Positions 7,275-18,698 of a stretch of DNA of 64,000 nucleotides are shown here, one piece after another (positions within the stretch are counted from its first letter, which is position 1; the number at the start of each line of letters is the position of its first letter). The notes beneath the pieces were generated by a model, which worked only from the letters and a program-made list of their open reading frames with translations, was not told the DNA's origin and made no database searches. This DNA is from Ursidibacter maritimus (lineage in GTDB: Bacteria > Pseudomonadota > Gammaproteobacteria > Enterobacterales > Pasteurellaceae): assembly GCF_009761395.1 (NCBI RefSeq), contig NZ_LEKN01000034.1:1-64000 (forward strand). The letters run 5' to 3'. The position numbers and the translations under genes were made by a program.

Positions 7275-8047
7275 TATTGTTCGTTACAGATATAAACTGC
7301 CACATCACTATGGCTTAAATAATGTTGTAATTCTAAAGGTAACGGGCGATCAGTAAATAAATAATTTACCTCTTTGATATCGCCTAATCGCACAATTGCA
7401 TTGCGTGTAAATTTAGAGTGATCAGTGACTAATACGATATTGCGAGCATTACGCATTAAAGCTCGTTTAACTTGCACTTCGTGGTAATCATAATCCATCA
7501 TTGAACCATCTGACTCCACTGCACTAATGCCTAAAATACAGTAATCTAAACGAAATTGATTGATAAAGTTTACTGTCGCTTCGCCAATAATACCACCATC
7601 AGCACGTAATTCACCGCCAGCGATAGTGACTTGGCAATCATCTTTTTGTAATAAGATATGTGCGGCATTTAAGTTATTAGTCACTACTCTTAAACCTTTA
7701 TGATTAAGCAATGAGTAAGCCACCGCTTCAGGCGTTGTGCCAATATCAATAAACAGCGATGCACCATTTGGAATCATATCAGCAACCTTTTTCCCGATTC
7801 GACTTTTTTGCTCTGAGAAAAATTGTTTACGCTCACTATAATCGCTATTTTCTGTATTAGATGGAGAGGCTGCTCCACCATGATGACGACGAATAAGATT
7901 CTTTTCTGCTAAATCATTTAAATCACGACGAATAGTCTGTGAACTCACATTTAAAATATTAACAAGTTCTTCAGTGCTGACATACCCTGATTGATTGACC
8001 AGTTCAATAATCTTTTGATGACGAATAGACTGTTTCATTTTCTTCAC
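7274..8047 (-). CDS. glpR: DeoR-family glycerol-3-phosphate regulon repressor
   Basis: This 257-residue repressor has an N-terminal DeoR helix-turn-helix ([21 protein letters not shown], residues about 22-42) and a C-terminal sugar-phosphate-binding domain with [23 protein letters not shown] and [14 protein letters not shown]. The long run of shared sequence with Escherichia coli GlpR, including RRHHGGAA and [10 protein letters not shown], supports that name rather than another DeoR member. It would repress glycerol and glycerol-3-phosphate genes, none of which are in this window. It forms a two-gene unit with ubiA. Confidence 0.88.
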   Translation of the reverse strand: MKKMKQSIRHQKIIELVNQSGYVSTEELVNILNVSSQTIRRDLNDLAEKNLIRRHHGGAASPSNTENSDYSERKQFFSEQKSRIGKKVADMIPNGASLFIDIGTTPEAVAYSLLNHKGLRVVTNNLNAAHILLQKDDCQVTIAGGELRADGGIIGEATVNFINQFRLDYCILGISAVESDGSMMDYDYHEVQVKRALMRNARNIVLVTDHSKFTRNAIVRLGDIKEVNYLFTDRPLPLELQHYLSHSDVAVYICNEQ

Positions 8048-8077
8048 CTGCTTGTAATTTGCAAAATTTTGCCTAAA

Positions 8078-8101
8078 TCAGACCGCTTACAAGCGGTCTG
8101 A
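8078..8101 (-). terminator. Inverted uptake-sequence pair forming a hairpin after purB
   Basis: TCAGACCGCTT (8078-8088) and AAGCGGTCTGA (8091-8101) are perfect inverted repeats separated by two bases. They contain the Apl-type uptake core. Located 14 bases past the purB stop, the pair probably also acts as the purB transcription terminator, a common double use in Pasteurellaceae. Confidence 0.7.
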
Positions 8102-8114
8102 TGACAGCGAAATT

Positions 8115-10126
<2,012 letters not shown>

Positions 10127-10281
10127 TTTCTATGTAATTTTCTTTGTGGTTTTATTTATCGCTATGTTGATAATTGTGTTTAAAAACGATCACTAGATGT
10201 TATAAATTGCTAAGGAATATAGCATTTTTTCAAGTCTTTTTGAATGCTTTTATTTTATTATCAATTCTCTCCTATTTTTCC

Positions 10282-10310
10282 CTTGTATTTCCAAAATAAG
10301 CCCCCATAAT
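10282..10310 (+). promoter_or_regulatory. Sigma-32-like heat-shock promoter of lon
   Basis: CTTGTAT (10282-10288) and CCCCATAAT (10302-10310) are separated by 13 bp, close to the sigma-32 consensus CTTGAAA and CCCCATNT. The same stretch can be read as a sigma-70 promoter (TTGTAT, 16 bp, CATAAT). It is 32 bases upstream of the lon start codon. Confidence 0.75.
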
Positions 10311-10342
10311 GAGCGAATTACATTTTTCGGAGAGTAAAGAAA

Positions 10343-12748
10343 ATGGCAAGAAAAAAGAAACCGATTGAATTACCGTTATTACCATTGCGTGATGTTGTGG
10401 TGTTCCCATTTATGGTAATGCCGTTATTTGTAGGACGAGATAAATCTATCCAAGCCTTACGAGCAGCTATGGAAACCAATAAACAACTCTTCTTGGTTAC
10501 ACAAAAAGACCCTAATAAAGAAGATCCAACAGTTGAAGATATCTATGATGTAGGGGTAATGGCAAACATTATCCAAATGTTAAATTTACCCGATGGCACA
10601 GTAAAAGTCTTGGTTGAAGGGCAAGTAAGAGCGAAAGCTGAGCATATTCACGATGATGAAAATGGTTTTTGGGCGGGTGTTACACCGTTAATGTCTGAAT
10701 CTCAAGAAGATAACGATGAATTAAAAGCGATTGCGAAAACAGCATTAACAGAATTTGAAAATTACGTTAAAAGTAATAAAAAGGTGCCGGCAGAAATTCT
10801 GCCAAAGCTACAAAAAATCACCTTTGAAGAGCGTTTGGCTGACACAATGGCTGCCAATTTAGTCGCTCAAGTAAAACAAAAACAAGCACTACTTGAAGAA
10901 GTAAACTTAATTGCTCGTTTTGAAGCTTTGTTGGTTGCAATGGCAACAGAGATGGATACGTTAGAAATGGAAGGACGTATTCGTAATCGTGTAAAACAAC
11001 AAATGGAAAAAAATCAGCGTGATTATTATCTCAATGAGCAGATCAAAGCGATCCAAAAAGAGCTTGGCAATGGCGAAGAACAAGAACAGAGTGAATTAGA
11101 TAAATTAAAAGCAAAAATTGAAGAAGCAAAACTGCCTGCTGAAGTAAAAGAAAAGGTAGAGAGCGAATTTAATAAACTCAAAGCAATGCCACAAAGTTCT
11201 TCTGAAGCGACTGTTGTGCGTGGTTACATCGACTGGATTTTGCAAATGCCTTGGCATAAGCGGTCAGTTGTGAAAAAAGATTTGCAAAAAGCCCAAGAAG
11301 TATTAGACAAAGACCATTATGGCTTAGAACGTGTGAAAGAACGTATTTTAGAGTATCTTGCGGTGCAAAGCCGTTTGAATAAGCTAAAAGGCCCAATTCT
11401 TTGCTTAGTTGGACCACCAGGAGTAGGGAAAACATCTTTAGGACAATCTATTGCCAATGCCACTGGGCGTAAGTATGTGCGTATGGCATTAGGTGGCGTG
11501 CGTGATGAAGCCGAAATTCGTGGACACCGCCGTACTTATATTGGCTCAATGCCTGGTCAGTTAATGATGAAAATGGCAAAAGTTGGCGTGCGTAACCCGC
11601 TCTTTTTATTAGATGAAATTGATAAAATGGCACAGGATATGCGTGGTGACCCTGCATCAGCGCTATTAGAAGTGCTTGATCCTGAACAGAACAAAGCCTT
11701 TAACGACCACTATTTAGAAGTTGATTACGATCTCTCCGATGTAATGTTTGTAGCAACTTCTAACTCAATGCATATTCCCCCTGCATTATTAGATCGTATG
11801 GAAGTTATTCGTCTTTCTGGCTATACCGAAGATGAAAAAATGCATATAGCGAAAGAGCATCTTATTGCAAAACAGAAAGAAAGTAATGGTATCAAAGACA
11901 ATGAATTGACGATTGAAGACAGTGCACTTCTTGGTATTATCCGCTATTACACTCGTGAAGCTGGTGTGCGTAACCTTGAGAGAGAAATCGCTAAAATTTG
12001 CCGTAAAGCAGTAAAAGCGCTCGTGATTGATAAAAAACTCAAATCGATTACAGTAAATCAAGATAATCTTAAAGATTATCTGGGTGTACAGCGTTTTGAC
12101 TACGGTAAAATGGATAACCAAAATCGTATTGGTGAAGTAACAGGCTTAGCTTGGACAGAAGTAGGTGGCGATTTATTAACCATTGAAACAGCATCAGTAA
12201 CAGGTAAAGGCAAATTCTCTTACACTGGCTCACTAGGCGATGTAATGAAAGAGTCAATTCAGGCCGCAATGATGGTGGTACGAGCAAGAGCAGAAAAATT
12301 AGGCATTGCAGAAGATTTCTATGAAAAACGAGATATTCACGTTCACGTGCCTGAAGGTGCAACACCTAAAGATGGGCCAAGTGCAGGTATTGCAATGTGT
12401 ACCGCATTGATTTCTAGCTTAACAGGCAACCCTGTGCGTGCTGATGTGGCAATGACAGGTGAAATTACTTTACGCGGAAAAGTGTTACCAATTGGTGGCT
12501 TAAAAGAGAAACTATTGGCAGCACATCGTGGTGGCATAAAAACAGTGATTATTCCAAAAGAAAATGAAAAAGATTTGGAAGAAATCCCTGAAAATGCTAA
12601 ATCAGCCTTAGCCATTCACCCTGTTGAAACTATTGATGAAGTGTTAGCGATAGCATTAGAAAATCCACCAACAGGAATTGAAATTATTCCACCAAGTACA
12701 AAAAGTATTAAAGTGAAGAAAACCAAATCTTCATCTGTGATGCAGTAG
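10343..12748 (+). CDS. lon: ATP-dependent protease La
   Basis: This 801-residue cytoplasmic AAA+ serine protease degrades misfolded and regulatory proteins. The N-terminal substrate domain starts with [16 protein letters not shown]. The ATPase domain has Walker [14 protein letters not shown] near residue 355 and Walker [11 protein letters not shown]. The protease domain has the catalytic serine in [11 protein letters not shown] and the catalytic lysine in [14 protein letters not shown]. All key residues are intact, and length is slightly above Escherichia coli Lon (784) owing to a charged Lys/Ser-rich tail. A ribosome site GGAGAG precedes the ATG. An uptake sequence lies inside the gene near 11255. 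Confidence 0.98.
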   Translation: MARKKKPIELPLLPLRDVVVFPFMVMPLFVGRDKSIQALRAAMETNKQLFLVTQKDPNKEDPTVEDIYDVGVMANIIQMLNLPDGTVKVLVEGQVRAKAEHIHDDENGFWAGVTPLMSESQEDNDELKAIAKTALTEFENYVKSNKKVPAEILPKLQKITFEERLADTMAANLVAQVKQKQALLEEVNLIARFEALLVAMATEMDTLEMEGRIRNRVKQQMEKNQRDYYLNEQIKAIQKELGNGEEQEQSELDKLKAKIEEAKLPAEVKEKVESEFNKLKAMPQSSSEATVVRGYIDWILQMPWHKRSVVKKDLQKAQEVLDKDHYGLERVKERILEYLAVQSRLNKLKGPILCLVGPPGVGKTSLGQSIANATGRKYVRMALGGVRDEAEIRGHRRTYIGSMPGQLMMKMAKVGVRNPLFLLDEIDKMAQDMRGDPASALLEVLDPEQNKAFNDHYLEVDYDLSDVMFVATSNSMHIPPALLDRMEVIRLSGYTEDEKMHIAKEHLIAKQKESNGIKDNELTIEDSALLGIIRYYTREAGVRNLEREIAKICRKAVKALVIDKKLKSITVNQDNLKDYLGVQRFDYGKMDNQNRIGEVTGLAWTEVGGDLLTIETASVTGKGKFSYTGSLGDVMKESIQAAMMVVRARAEKLGIAEDFYEKRDIHVHVPEGATPKDGPSAGIAMCTALISSLTGNPVRADVAMTGEITLRGKVLPIGGLKEKLLAAHRGGIKTVIIPKENEKDLEEIPENAKSALAIHPVETIDEVLAIALENPPTGIEIIPPSTKSIKVKKTKSSSVMQ

Positions 12749-12764
12749 TAAACTAGAAATATTA

Positions 12765-13101
12765 GACAGCCAAAAGGCGTATGGAACAAAATTAGTTGAT
12801 AAAGCTGGTATTTTCAAAAATGTATCGCTTCTTTTCTCTTTATCTAAACGTTTTACGGCTTCTATTAGCAAGTTAGGTTTAATCGCGGTTACTGGCAAAT
12901 TACCTAACTTGTTAAAAAATATTTATCCAATTACAACTAGTTATTTTCCATTCTCGAGATTCAGTTTCTAACTTCTTTTCAGCTTTTCTACCGTCAGATT
13001 TAATAAAACCTGTTTGCTAGCTTATACTGTTTCTCAAGGGATATTTGTTGGCAACGTAATAGTGCTTCGATATTTTGAGCTAAAGCAAGATGGGGGAATA
13101 T
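12765..13101 (-). pseudogene. Decayed P4-type tyrosine integrase fragment
   Basis: In shifting minus-strand frames, pieces resembling the N-terminal and core-binding parts of P4-family integrases can be read: FPHLALAQ near 13100-13080, KAEKKLETESREW near 12990-12950, and KLGNLPVTAIKPNLLIEAV near 12905-12850. Stops and frameshifts separate them, and the catalytic C-terminal domain is missing. It has the same orientation as tRNA-Val and lies just beyond that tRNA's 3' end, the usual position of an integrase of an island inserted in a tRNA gene. It is probably the scar of a lost genomic island. Confidence 0.6.
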
Positions 13102-13141
13102 AAAATTTAATAAATCAAATAGTTATATTGTATAAACACAA

Positions 13142-13172
13142 CAAAAAATTCCCAGTCGTAAGACTAGGGATT
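13142..13172 (-). terminator. Terminator of tRNA-Val
   Basis: On the minus strand CCC-T-AGTC, loop TTAC, GACTGGG forms a stem with one bulged base, followed by AATTTTTT. It begins a few bases after the encoded CCA of the tRNA. It is a good rho-independent terminator. Confidence 0.75.
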
Positions 13173-13178
13173 GGAATT

Positions 13179-13255
13179 TGGTGCGACTAGCTGGACTCGA
13201 ACCAGTGACCCCCACCATGTCAAGGTGGTGCTCTAACCAACTGAGCTATAGTCGC
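13179..13255 (-). tRNA. tRNA-Val(GAC)
   Basis: The 77-base cloverleaf has acceptor GCGACTA/TAGTCGC, D arm with AGTTGGTTA, anticodon stem CCACC/GGTGG enclosing TTGACAT (anticodon GAC), T loop TTCGAGT and an encoded CCA. The outermost T-stem pair is an A-C mismatch (ACTGG against CCAGC), while the remainder pairs normally. An integrase remnant beyond its 3' end indicates that it served as an island insertion site. Confidence 0.95.
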
Positions 13256-13279
13256 ATTTGGTAACTAAAAACGAGGCTA

Positions 13280-13308
13280 ATTCTAATGAAAAAAGTAAAC
13301 TTAGGCAA
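13280..13308 (-). promoter_or_regulatory. tRNA-Val promoter
   Basis: On the minus strand TTGCCT (13303-13308) and TAGAAT (13280-13285) are separated by 17 bp and lie about 25 bases upstream of the tRNA 5' end. Confidence 0.7.
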
Positions 13309-13345
13309 TAGTTTACCTTTTCATTTGCTTGTTTTTAATCCATAT

Positions 13346-14161
13346 TTAGCGAGTTAAACGCGGCTGTGTGTAGATAGCTTTATCTTCCCAACGTAATAGA
13401 GTGAGATGATTCCCCCAAACACAGCCTGTATCTAGTGCATAAATGTTTGGTGGTGTTGCATAACCAATTAAACTCGCCCAATGCCCGAAAATAATAGGGT
13501 ATTGTTGGTAAAGTGGGTTATCTAGTTCAAACCAAGGTTTTAATTCGCTAGGAGCTTGTTCAACAGGTAATTTACATTCAAAATCTAACCGCTTGTCTGG
13601 GTAACAAAAACGCATGCGAGTAAATGCGTTGATAATATAACGCCAGCGTGCTACCCCAGTTAAATTATCGTTCCAGCTATCGGGTTGGCTATCATACATT
13701 TGGGCGAGAAGCTCAACATAATTCTCACTCTTTAATATATCTTCGACTTCATTAGCACAAGCAAAAGTCGTTTGAAGATCCCATTCAGGACTAATCCCAG
13801 CGTGAGCAATAATAAATTTATGCGCTGGGTGTTGAGCAACAAGCGGTCGGTTTCGCAACCAATTTTGTAATTCCTCGCGATCTTCGGCCATAAAAATGGC
13901 ATCGACGTTATCTTTTGGTTTTACCTTTTTAATGCCTTGTAAAGTTGCCAATAAATGCAGATCGTGGTTGCCTAATACCACTGTGGCTTTTTCACTTAAA
14001 TCTTTGACAAATCGTAGGCAAGCAAGGGAATTTTCACCACGAGCAATTAAATCCCCGGTTAGCCATAATTCATCGTGAGTGGGTTCAAAATTAACTTGTT
14101 TCAGTAATGCTTGAAATTCATCAAAACAACCATGCAAATCGCCAATAAGATAAGTAGCCAT
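13346..14161 (-). CDS. apaH: Bis(5'-nucleosyl)-tetraphosphatase, symmetrical
   Basis: This 271-residue metallophosphoesterase splits diadenosine tetraphosphate into two ADP. Motifs of the phosphoprotein-phosphatase fold are present: [10 protein letters not shown] at residues 7-16, [20 protein letters not shown] and [12 protein letters not shown]. Length matches Escherichia coli ApaH (280). It stands alone here on the minus strand, with no ksgA or apaG neighbour as in enterics. Two Apl-type uptake sequences (near 13591 and 13838) lie within the coding region. Confidence 0.96.
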   Translation of the reverse strand: MATYLIGDLHGCFDEFQALLKQVNFEPTHDELWLTGDLIARGENSLACLRFVKDLSEKATVVLGNHDLHLLATLQGIKKVKPKDNVDAIFMAEDREELQNWLRNRPLVAQHPAHKFIIAHAGISPEWDLQTTFACANEVEDILKSENYVELLAQMYDSQPDSWNDNLTGVARWRYIINAFTRMRFCYPDKRLDFECKLPVEQAPSELKPWFELDNPLYQQYPIIFGHWASLIGYATPPNIYALDTGCVWGNHLTLLRWEDKAIYTQPRLTR

Positions 14162-14204
14162 AATGTAATAAGAAAAAAAGAGATAGAGCGGAGTATTTTA
14201 GGCA

Positions 14205-14241
14205 ACAAGCGGTAAGATAGATAGAAAAATTTTCAAAATTT
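14205..14241 (+). repeat. Extended uptake sequence, copy 1, upstream of the TonB-dependent receptor
   Basis: ACAAGCGGT followed by an A/T-rich tail. Its 37 bases match 16542-16578 on the other side of the receptor gene at 35 positions. Confidence 0.8.
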
Positions 14242-14273
14242 ATTGAGATAAGATTGCAATTCACTTAAATTTA

Positions 14274-14292
14274 AATAAGAATACTTATCGTT
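14274..14292 (+). promoter_or_regulatory. Fur-box-like operator upstream of the TonB-dependent receptor
   Basis: This 19-bp sequence matches the Fur consensus at 11 of 19 positions and contains the inverted repeat ATAAG-N4-CTTAT. It ends 23 bases before the start codon. The location fits iron-dependent repression of an iron or haem receptor. The match is moderate. Confidence 0.5.
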
Positions 14293-14315
14293 TATTTTAA
14301 AAGGAAAAGTTCAAA

Positions 14316-16490
14316 ATGATGTTAAGAAAAAAGCAAATTGCTGTTTTTATCGCTTCCGCTTTGGCTCTAAATAGTGCCCTTGCAGAGCAAATGGGAGTAT
14401 TACCTGAAATCAAAGTGACTGAAAGTGTTGTAGATACAGAAATTACTAATACTCAGATCAACAAACAAGCTATTCAACGTAAACAGCCAAGTGATCTTAA
14501 AGCTTTATTTGCTAACCAACTCGATGCGCAAGTTAACGATTTACAAAATAGTCGTGCAGGTAATGATGGTGTGAATGTGAGAGGATTACAAGGAAATCGA
14601 GTTGCGATGAGCATTGATGGTGTTCCACTCCCTGAAACTCAAGAAAACAAATTATTTGTTGCACTAGGACAAGATTTTGGAGCAGGGAATAGTGTTGAAC
14701 CTACATCACTACGTTCTGCGACAGTACAACATAGTGGTTCTTTCCAGTCATTGTCAGGCAGTGTAAGTTTTGCAACATTAGAAGCAAACGATGTTATCCA
14801 ATCTGGTAACGTTGGTGGTTTCGTAGCAACGGGTTATGATAGTTCAGATAGATCTATTTATGGTTCTGTTGCAGGTGCAGCCAAAAATGAAAATTATCAA
14901 GGTCTTGTATTAACCACTGCTCGTTGGGGAAATGAAAAAGGGAACAATGGTAAAGTTGGTGGAGAGGGTGATACTCGTACCAAGCCTAATCCTGTAGATT
15001 ACAAAAATAGTTATGTTCTAGTTAAAAACGCTTATCGTTTGAATGATCAAAACCAATTCAAATTAACTTTCGAGCATCAACAAAAAATTAAAGACACCTC
15101 TCTATTATCTAACAATGGTTCTTCTATTGATAGGGCAGCAGGTGAACAGCTTTCAGGCTTTACTGAAGATAAGACTCGTCGTTCTAGAATATCTCTAGGA
15201 CATCAATATCAAAATGATAGCGGTTTTATCAATACAATAGATAGCAATATTTATTATCAAAATGCGATGACACAAAATTATCGTGAACGTGAATCTATTC
15301 GCTCTTCTCGTGTTGAAAATGGTAAATATAGTAATAAAAACTTTGGAATAAGTTCTAATTTTATCAGTTTAGTGGATGCAACTATTCCAAATGCTATTCG
15401 TTATGGATTTGCTTATCATTACTCACATATTAAAAGTGATTTAGTTTGTTCAACTTGCTCAAAATCACTAACTTTTGATCCTGTTGCAGATACAAAACAA
15501 TCTAAAACACACTTCTACATTGAAGATGAAATTGCATTAAATAACTTCACTATCATTCCGCATTTAGGCGTATTACATTATCGTTTAAATCCATCTAAAT
15601 CAGGTTATGTTCAAGCTGCTGCACAACATACTGAGGTAAAATCACAGAAACAAACAGTATTCCTACCAAAAATCACGCTAGCTTGGAAAATGAATGAAAT
15701 ATTCCAACCATATTTCCAATATTCTCGAGGCGTTAAAACACCGTCTGCTCAACAATTAACCTCATCTTTTGGTAATACGGTGGTAGCTGGAGGGCGTATT
15801 ATTCGTCAATATGCTGTGGTAGGTAATGCAAATCTACGTCCTGAAACAGCAGATAACTTTAGTTTAGGTGTCAAAGGTAAATCAGATAATATTCAATATC
15901 ACGTTGTAGGTTATTACAATAAATATCGTAATTTTATTGATTCGATGTCTAGTGCAGTTGGTAATTTTAATCCGTTTATTCAATACCATAATTTAGATAA
16001 AGCTCGTATTTATGGTGTTACTGCAGATGCAAAATGGTCTTGGAATAATTTCTTTATTTCAGGTGGACTGGCTTATGCAAAAGGTAAATCTGATCAGAAG
16101 GGTAAAAAATCACCAATTAATACCATCCAGCCGTTGAAATTAAAAGCAGGCTTAGGTTATGAAGGTCAACAATTTGGTACAGATATTCAACTTACTCACA
16201 TTAGTGCGAAATCGAATAAAGATATCAATGGTAAAATTTATAATCCAACTACTTCGGTTAATATTATTGATTTAGGTGCTTACTGGAAACCAGTTAAGAA
16301 TTTAACTTTATCAGCTAATGTGAATAACGTTTTCAATAAAAAATATTGGAATTGGTCTGATATTTCATATTTTGCAGTTCAAAGCTCTTCTGCATCAGCA
16401 GATCGTACAGCAACTTTAAATAAACAAAATGTGGATACCTATTCAGCATTGGGTCGTAATTTTAATGTCGGTGTACGTTATGAATTTTAG
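14316..16490 (+). CDS. TonB-dependent outer-membrane receptor, probable haem/haemoglobin type
   Basis: This 724-residue outer-membrane receptor imports an iron source using TonB energy. A signal peptide ends near SALAEQ (about residue 24). A TonB-box-like EIKVTES follows, and then the plug domain with GVNVRGLQGNRVAMSIDG and PLPETQ. The C-terminal barrel ends in NVGVRYEF with the terminal Phe typical of outer-membrane proteins. NVNNVFNKKYWNW near the end is a family hallmark. The plug resembles the haemoglobin/transferrin/lactoferrin receptor family, but the ligand cannot be read from the sequence. A Fur-like box precedes it. It is a single-gene unit with its own terminator, flanked by near-identical extended uptake sequences. 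Confidence 0.9.
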   Translation: MMLRKKQIAVFIASALALNSALAEQMGVLPEIKVTESVVDTEITNTQINKQAIQRKQPSDLKALFANQLDAQVNDLQNSRAGNDGVNVRGLQGNRVAMSIDGVPLPETQENKLFVALGQDFGAGNSVEPTSLRSATVQHSGSFQSLSGSVSFATLEANDVIQSGNVGGFVATGYDSSDRSIYGSVAGAAKNENYQGLVLTTARWGNEKGNNGKVGGEGDTRTKPNPVDYKNSYVLVKNAYRLNDQNQFKLTFEHQQKIKDTSLLSNNGSSIDRAAGEQLSGFTEDKTRRSRISLGHQYQNDSGFINTIDSNIYYQNAMTQNYRERESIRSSRVENGKYSNKNFGISSNFISLVDATIPNAIRYGFAYHYSHIKSDLVCSTCSKSLTFDPVADTKQSKTHFYIEDEIALNNFTIIPHLGVLHYRLNPSKSGYVQAAAQHTEVKSQKQTVFLPKITLAWKMNEIFQPYFQYSRGVKTPSAQQLTSSFGNTVVAGGRIIRQYAVVGNANLRPETADNFSLGVKGKSDNIQYHVVGYYNKYRNFIDSMSSAVGNFNPFIQYHNLDKARIYGVTADAKWSWNNFFISGGLAYAKGKSDQKGKKSPINTIQPLKLKAGLGYEGQQFGTDIQLTHISAKSNKDINGKIYNPTTSVNIIDLGAYWKPVKNLTLSANVNNVFNKKYWNWSDISYFAVQSSSASADRTATLNKQNVDTYSALGRNFNVGVRYEF

Positions 16491-16504
16491 TTTTGCTTAA
16501 TTAT

Positions 16505-16541
16505 AAAATAAGGCTTTCATTGAAAGCCTTATTTTTTAGGT
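16505..16541. terminator. Bidirectional terminator between the TonB-dependent receptor and rnb
   Basis: AAAATAAGGCTTTC (16505-16518) pairs perfectly with 16522-16535 around a three-base loop, with a T tract on the plus strand. It can end both the receptor transcript and minus-strand transcripts from rnb. Confidence 0.88.
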
Positions 16542-16599
16542 ACAAGCGGTAAGGTAGATAGAAAAATTTGCAAAATTTTAAGCCTATCTGACCGCTTGT
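16542..16599. repeat. Inverted pair of Apl-type uptake sequences
   Basis: ACAAGCGGT at 16542-16550 and ACCGCTTGT at 16591-16599 face each other, with GATAG/CTATC extending the pairing. The pair is just past the rnb stop and can fold as a second hairpin. The left copy resembles the uptake sequence at 14205. Confidence 0.8.
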
Positions 16600-16603
16600 T
16601 AGG

Positions 16604-18583
16604 TTAAATCACTAATTCACCGACGATAGAACGAGTTTCAATACGGACTTCTTTAAGTTTAATTTTAACCTGTTGTCCGATTTGATAGCTTTTTTCGCCT
16701 TTGATGTAAAGCGCGATTTCTTCTGGGTTATAGAGCATTTCTTCTTTATTTGGGTGGATAGTCGAGAATGGCACAAAAATAGATGCCCCATTTTCGAGTA
16801 CTTTTACACGCAATCCACCACGAGACACATCGTGAATTTCTCCTTCAAATTCAATGTTTTTCTCAACCATTGGGGCAAGATAACGAGCATATAACCAATC
16901 CGCAATATCTCGCTCAACCATTCGGTTTTGTTTACGGGCTTCTTGTAAACGCACTAAAATGCTTTCATCAACCGCAGTTGGATTTTCTTGAGCTAATACT
17001 TGTTTGATTAAGCGGTGATTAACCATATCGCCATATTTACGGATAGGCGATGTCCACGTCGCATAGTGGCTAATTCCTAAGCCTAGGTGTGGAGCACATT
17101 CTGTTTTAAATTCCGCAAAAGTGAGATAGCGGCGTAAACGCATTTCTAAGAAATTCTCAGGGAACTGTTCAATATCACGACGCATTTCACAATAGCCTTC
17201 TAGAGTAGCAAGACTCTCAGGGGCATATCGTTGAGATAGCTCTTTATAATTTTGCTCATTACCAAGGGTGTCCAGTAAGAATTTCTGCACTAATTCAAGG
17301 TTTTTAATATCAAATCCAGAGTGAGTATTGAATACGCCAGTGTGAGCATATTTATCCAAATACTGTGCGGCACAAATATTGGCTAAAATCATTGATTCTT
17401 CAATCATTTGATTTGCGATGCGGCGATATTCAACGTGAATATCACGCACAGAACCATCTTCGTTGAGCTCAAAATAGTAGTCGCCTTGCTCTTTGAATAA
17501 GAGGGCATTTTTACTACGCCAATCAATTCGAGCGAGAGTAAACTGATGTAACCAGTTAATTTGTTGTTCAATTTGCTCAGTTTCTGGTCGCCAGTGGTTA
17601 TCGACTTTCTCAATAAAATCAGAAACATCGTTGTAGGCCAATTTTGCTTTTGATTCTACCCAAGCAGATGTAAAGCGAGTTTCGCCTGAGATATTTCCTT
17701 GTAAATCGACTTCAATATAAGCCACTAATGCAGGGCGTTTCTCATTTGGCACTAATGAACAAAGTTCGTCAGAAAGCTCGCGTGGTAACATTGGGATATT
17801 AAACCCGGGCAAATAGTTGGTAAAACAACGTTGGCGAGCGGCTTTTTCAATATTGGAATCAAGCGGAATATAAGCGGTTGGGTCGGCAATCGCAACTACT
17901 AAACGCCAGCCGGTTTGTTCTCCGTTTTGTTCGATCGGCTCGATGTAAAGGGCATCGTCCATGTCTTGCGTACTTGGCGAGTCGATTGTCGTAAAGTAAA
18001 GATCAGTGAGATCTTCACGTTCTAAGCTATCCGCTAAAGTGTAAGATTTCTCGCCAGCAACGGGCTCTCTAGGTTGCTCGTGGCGAGCTAAAGTTACCCA
18101 CCAAGGTGCGAAGTTATCATCGGCTTTACAAATAAATTGAGTCACTTGAGCGAAGAAGAAACGATCATCACGCAGTGGGTGTGTTTTTAATTGTGCGACA
18201 ACCCAATCATTTTCCGCTAATTTATGCTCAACTTTTTTGTGAGTGTTGGCAGGAATAAGAGATTTAATGCTTGGGTGATCGACAGCAAGTTGTAGTTTGC
18301 CATCTTTATTAAATTTTACTTGGGCAATAAAGCGATCTAGCATCGGTTCAAGGAGAGAATCCACTTCAACTTGTTCTTTATCGCCATCACGTTTTACCAC
18401 GGCACGAATTTTATCGCCGTGCATAATTTTTTTCATTTCTTGGGGCGGAATGAAATAGCTGTTTTTATCACATTCTAAAAAACCGTAGCTTTTATCTGTA
18501 GTTTTAACGACACCTTCAACATATTCTTTACTTGCTTCAATTTGTTGTTTTAATTGGGCTAAAAGGGGGTTATTTTGAAACAT
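16604..18583 (-). CDS. rnb: Exoribonuclease II
   Basis: This 659-residue RNase II/R-family enzyme degrades RNA processively from the 3' end. The N-terminal cold-shock domain includes GFLECDKNSYFIPP. The RNB catalytic domain has DSPSTQDMDDALYIE with the metal-binding aspartates, followed by VAIADPTAYIP and the ISHYATWTSPIRKYGD signature. An S1 domain (EGEIHDVSRGGLRVKV) ends the protein. I start it at the ATG at 18583 (MFQNNPLLAQLKQQ), which aligns with Escherichia coli RNase II; ten upstream residues in frame have no counterpart. It stands alone between fabI and the receptor gene. Confidence 0.95.
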   Translation of the reverse strand: MFQNNPLLAQLKQQIEASKEYVEGVVKTTDKSYGFLECDKNSYFIPPQEMKKIMHGDKIRAVVKRDGDKEQVEVDSLLEPMLDRFIAQVKFNKDGKLQLAVDHPSIKSLIPANTHKKVEHKLAENDWVVAQLKTHPLRDDRFFFAQVTQFICKADDNFAPWWVTLARHEQPREPVAGEKSYTLADSLEREDLTDLYFTTIDSPSTQDMDDALYIEPIEQNGEQTGWRLVVAIADPTAYIPLDSNIEKAARQRCFTNYLPGFNIPMLPRELSDELCSLVPNEKRPALVAYIEVDLQGNISGETRFTSAWVESKAKLAYNDVSDFIEKVDNHWRPETEQIEQQINWLHQFTLARIDWRSKNALLFKEQGDYYFELNEDGSVRDIHVEYRRIANQMIEESMILANICAAQYLDKYAHTGVFNTHSGFDIKNLELVQKFLLDTLGNEQNYKELSQRYAPESLATLEGYCEMRRDIEQFPENFLEMRLRRYLTFAEFKTECAPHLGLGISHYATWTSPIRKYGDMVNHRLIKQVLAQENPTAVDESILVRLQEARKQNRMVERDIADWLYARYLAPMVEKNIEFEGEIHDVSRGGLRVKVLENGASIFVPFSTIHPNKEEMLYNPEEIALYIKGEKSYQIGQQVKIKLKEVRIETRSIVGELVI

Positions 18584-18698
18584 TTTGTATTTATCCAGAA
18601 AATAATAAACCACGGAAACTCTAACGTACTTTTACAAAAAAATCGCTCAATCGGACCGCTTGCAAAGGTTAAATTTTCCGTGGTAAAAAAATGGCAGA

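Larger units (their letters stand above)
12749..13345. other. Intergenic region between lon and apaH
   Basis: This stretch holds the integrase remnant (12765-13101), the tRNA-Val terminator, tRNA-Val(GAC) and its promoter. No intact protein gene was found. No obvious rho-independent terminator follows lon directly. Confidence 0.7.

Noticed and set aside
13179..13255. tRNA-Val as a decayed tRNA because of an A-C mismatch in the T stem.
   Set aside because: The remaining structure, the promoter, the CCA end and the terminator are intact; a weak outer T-stem pair also occurs in functional tRNAs.
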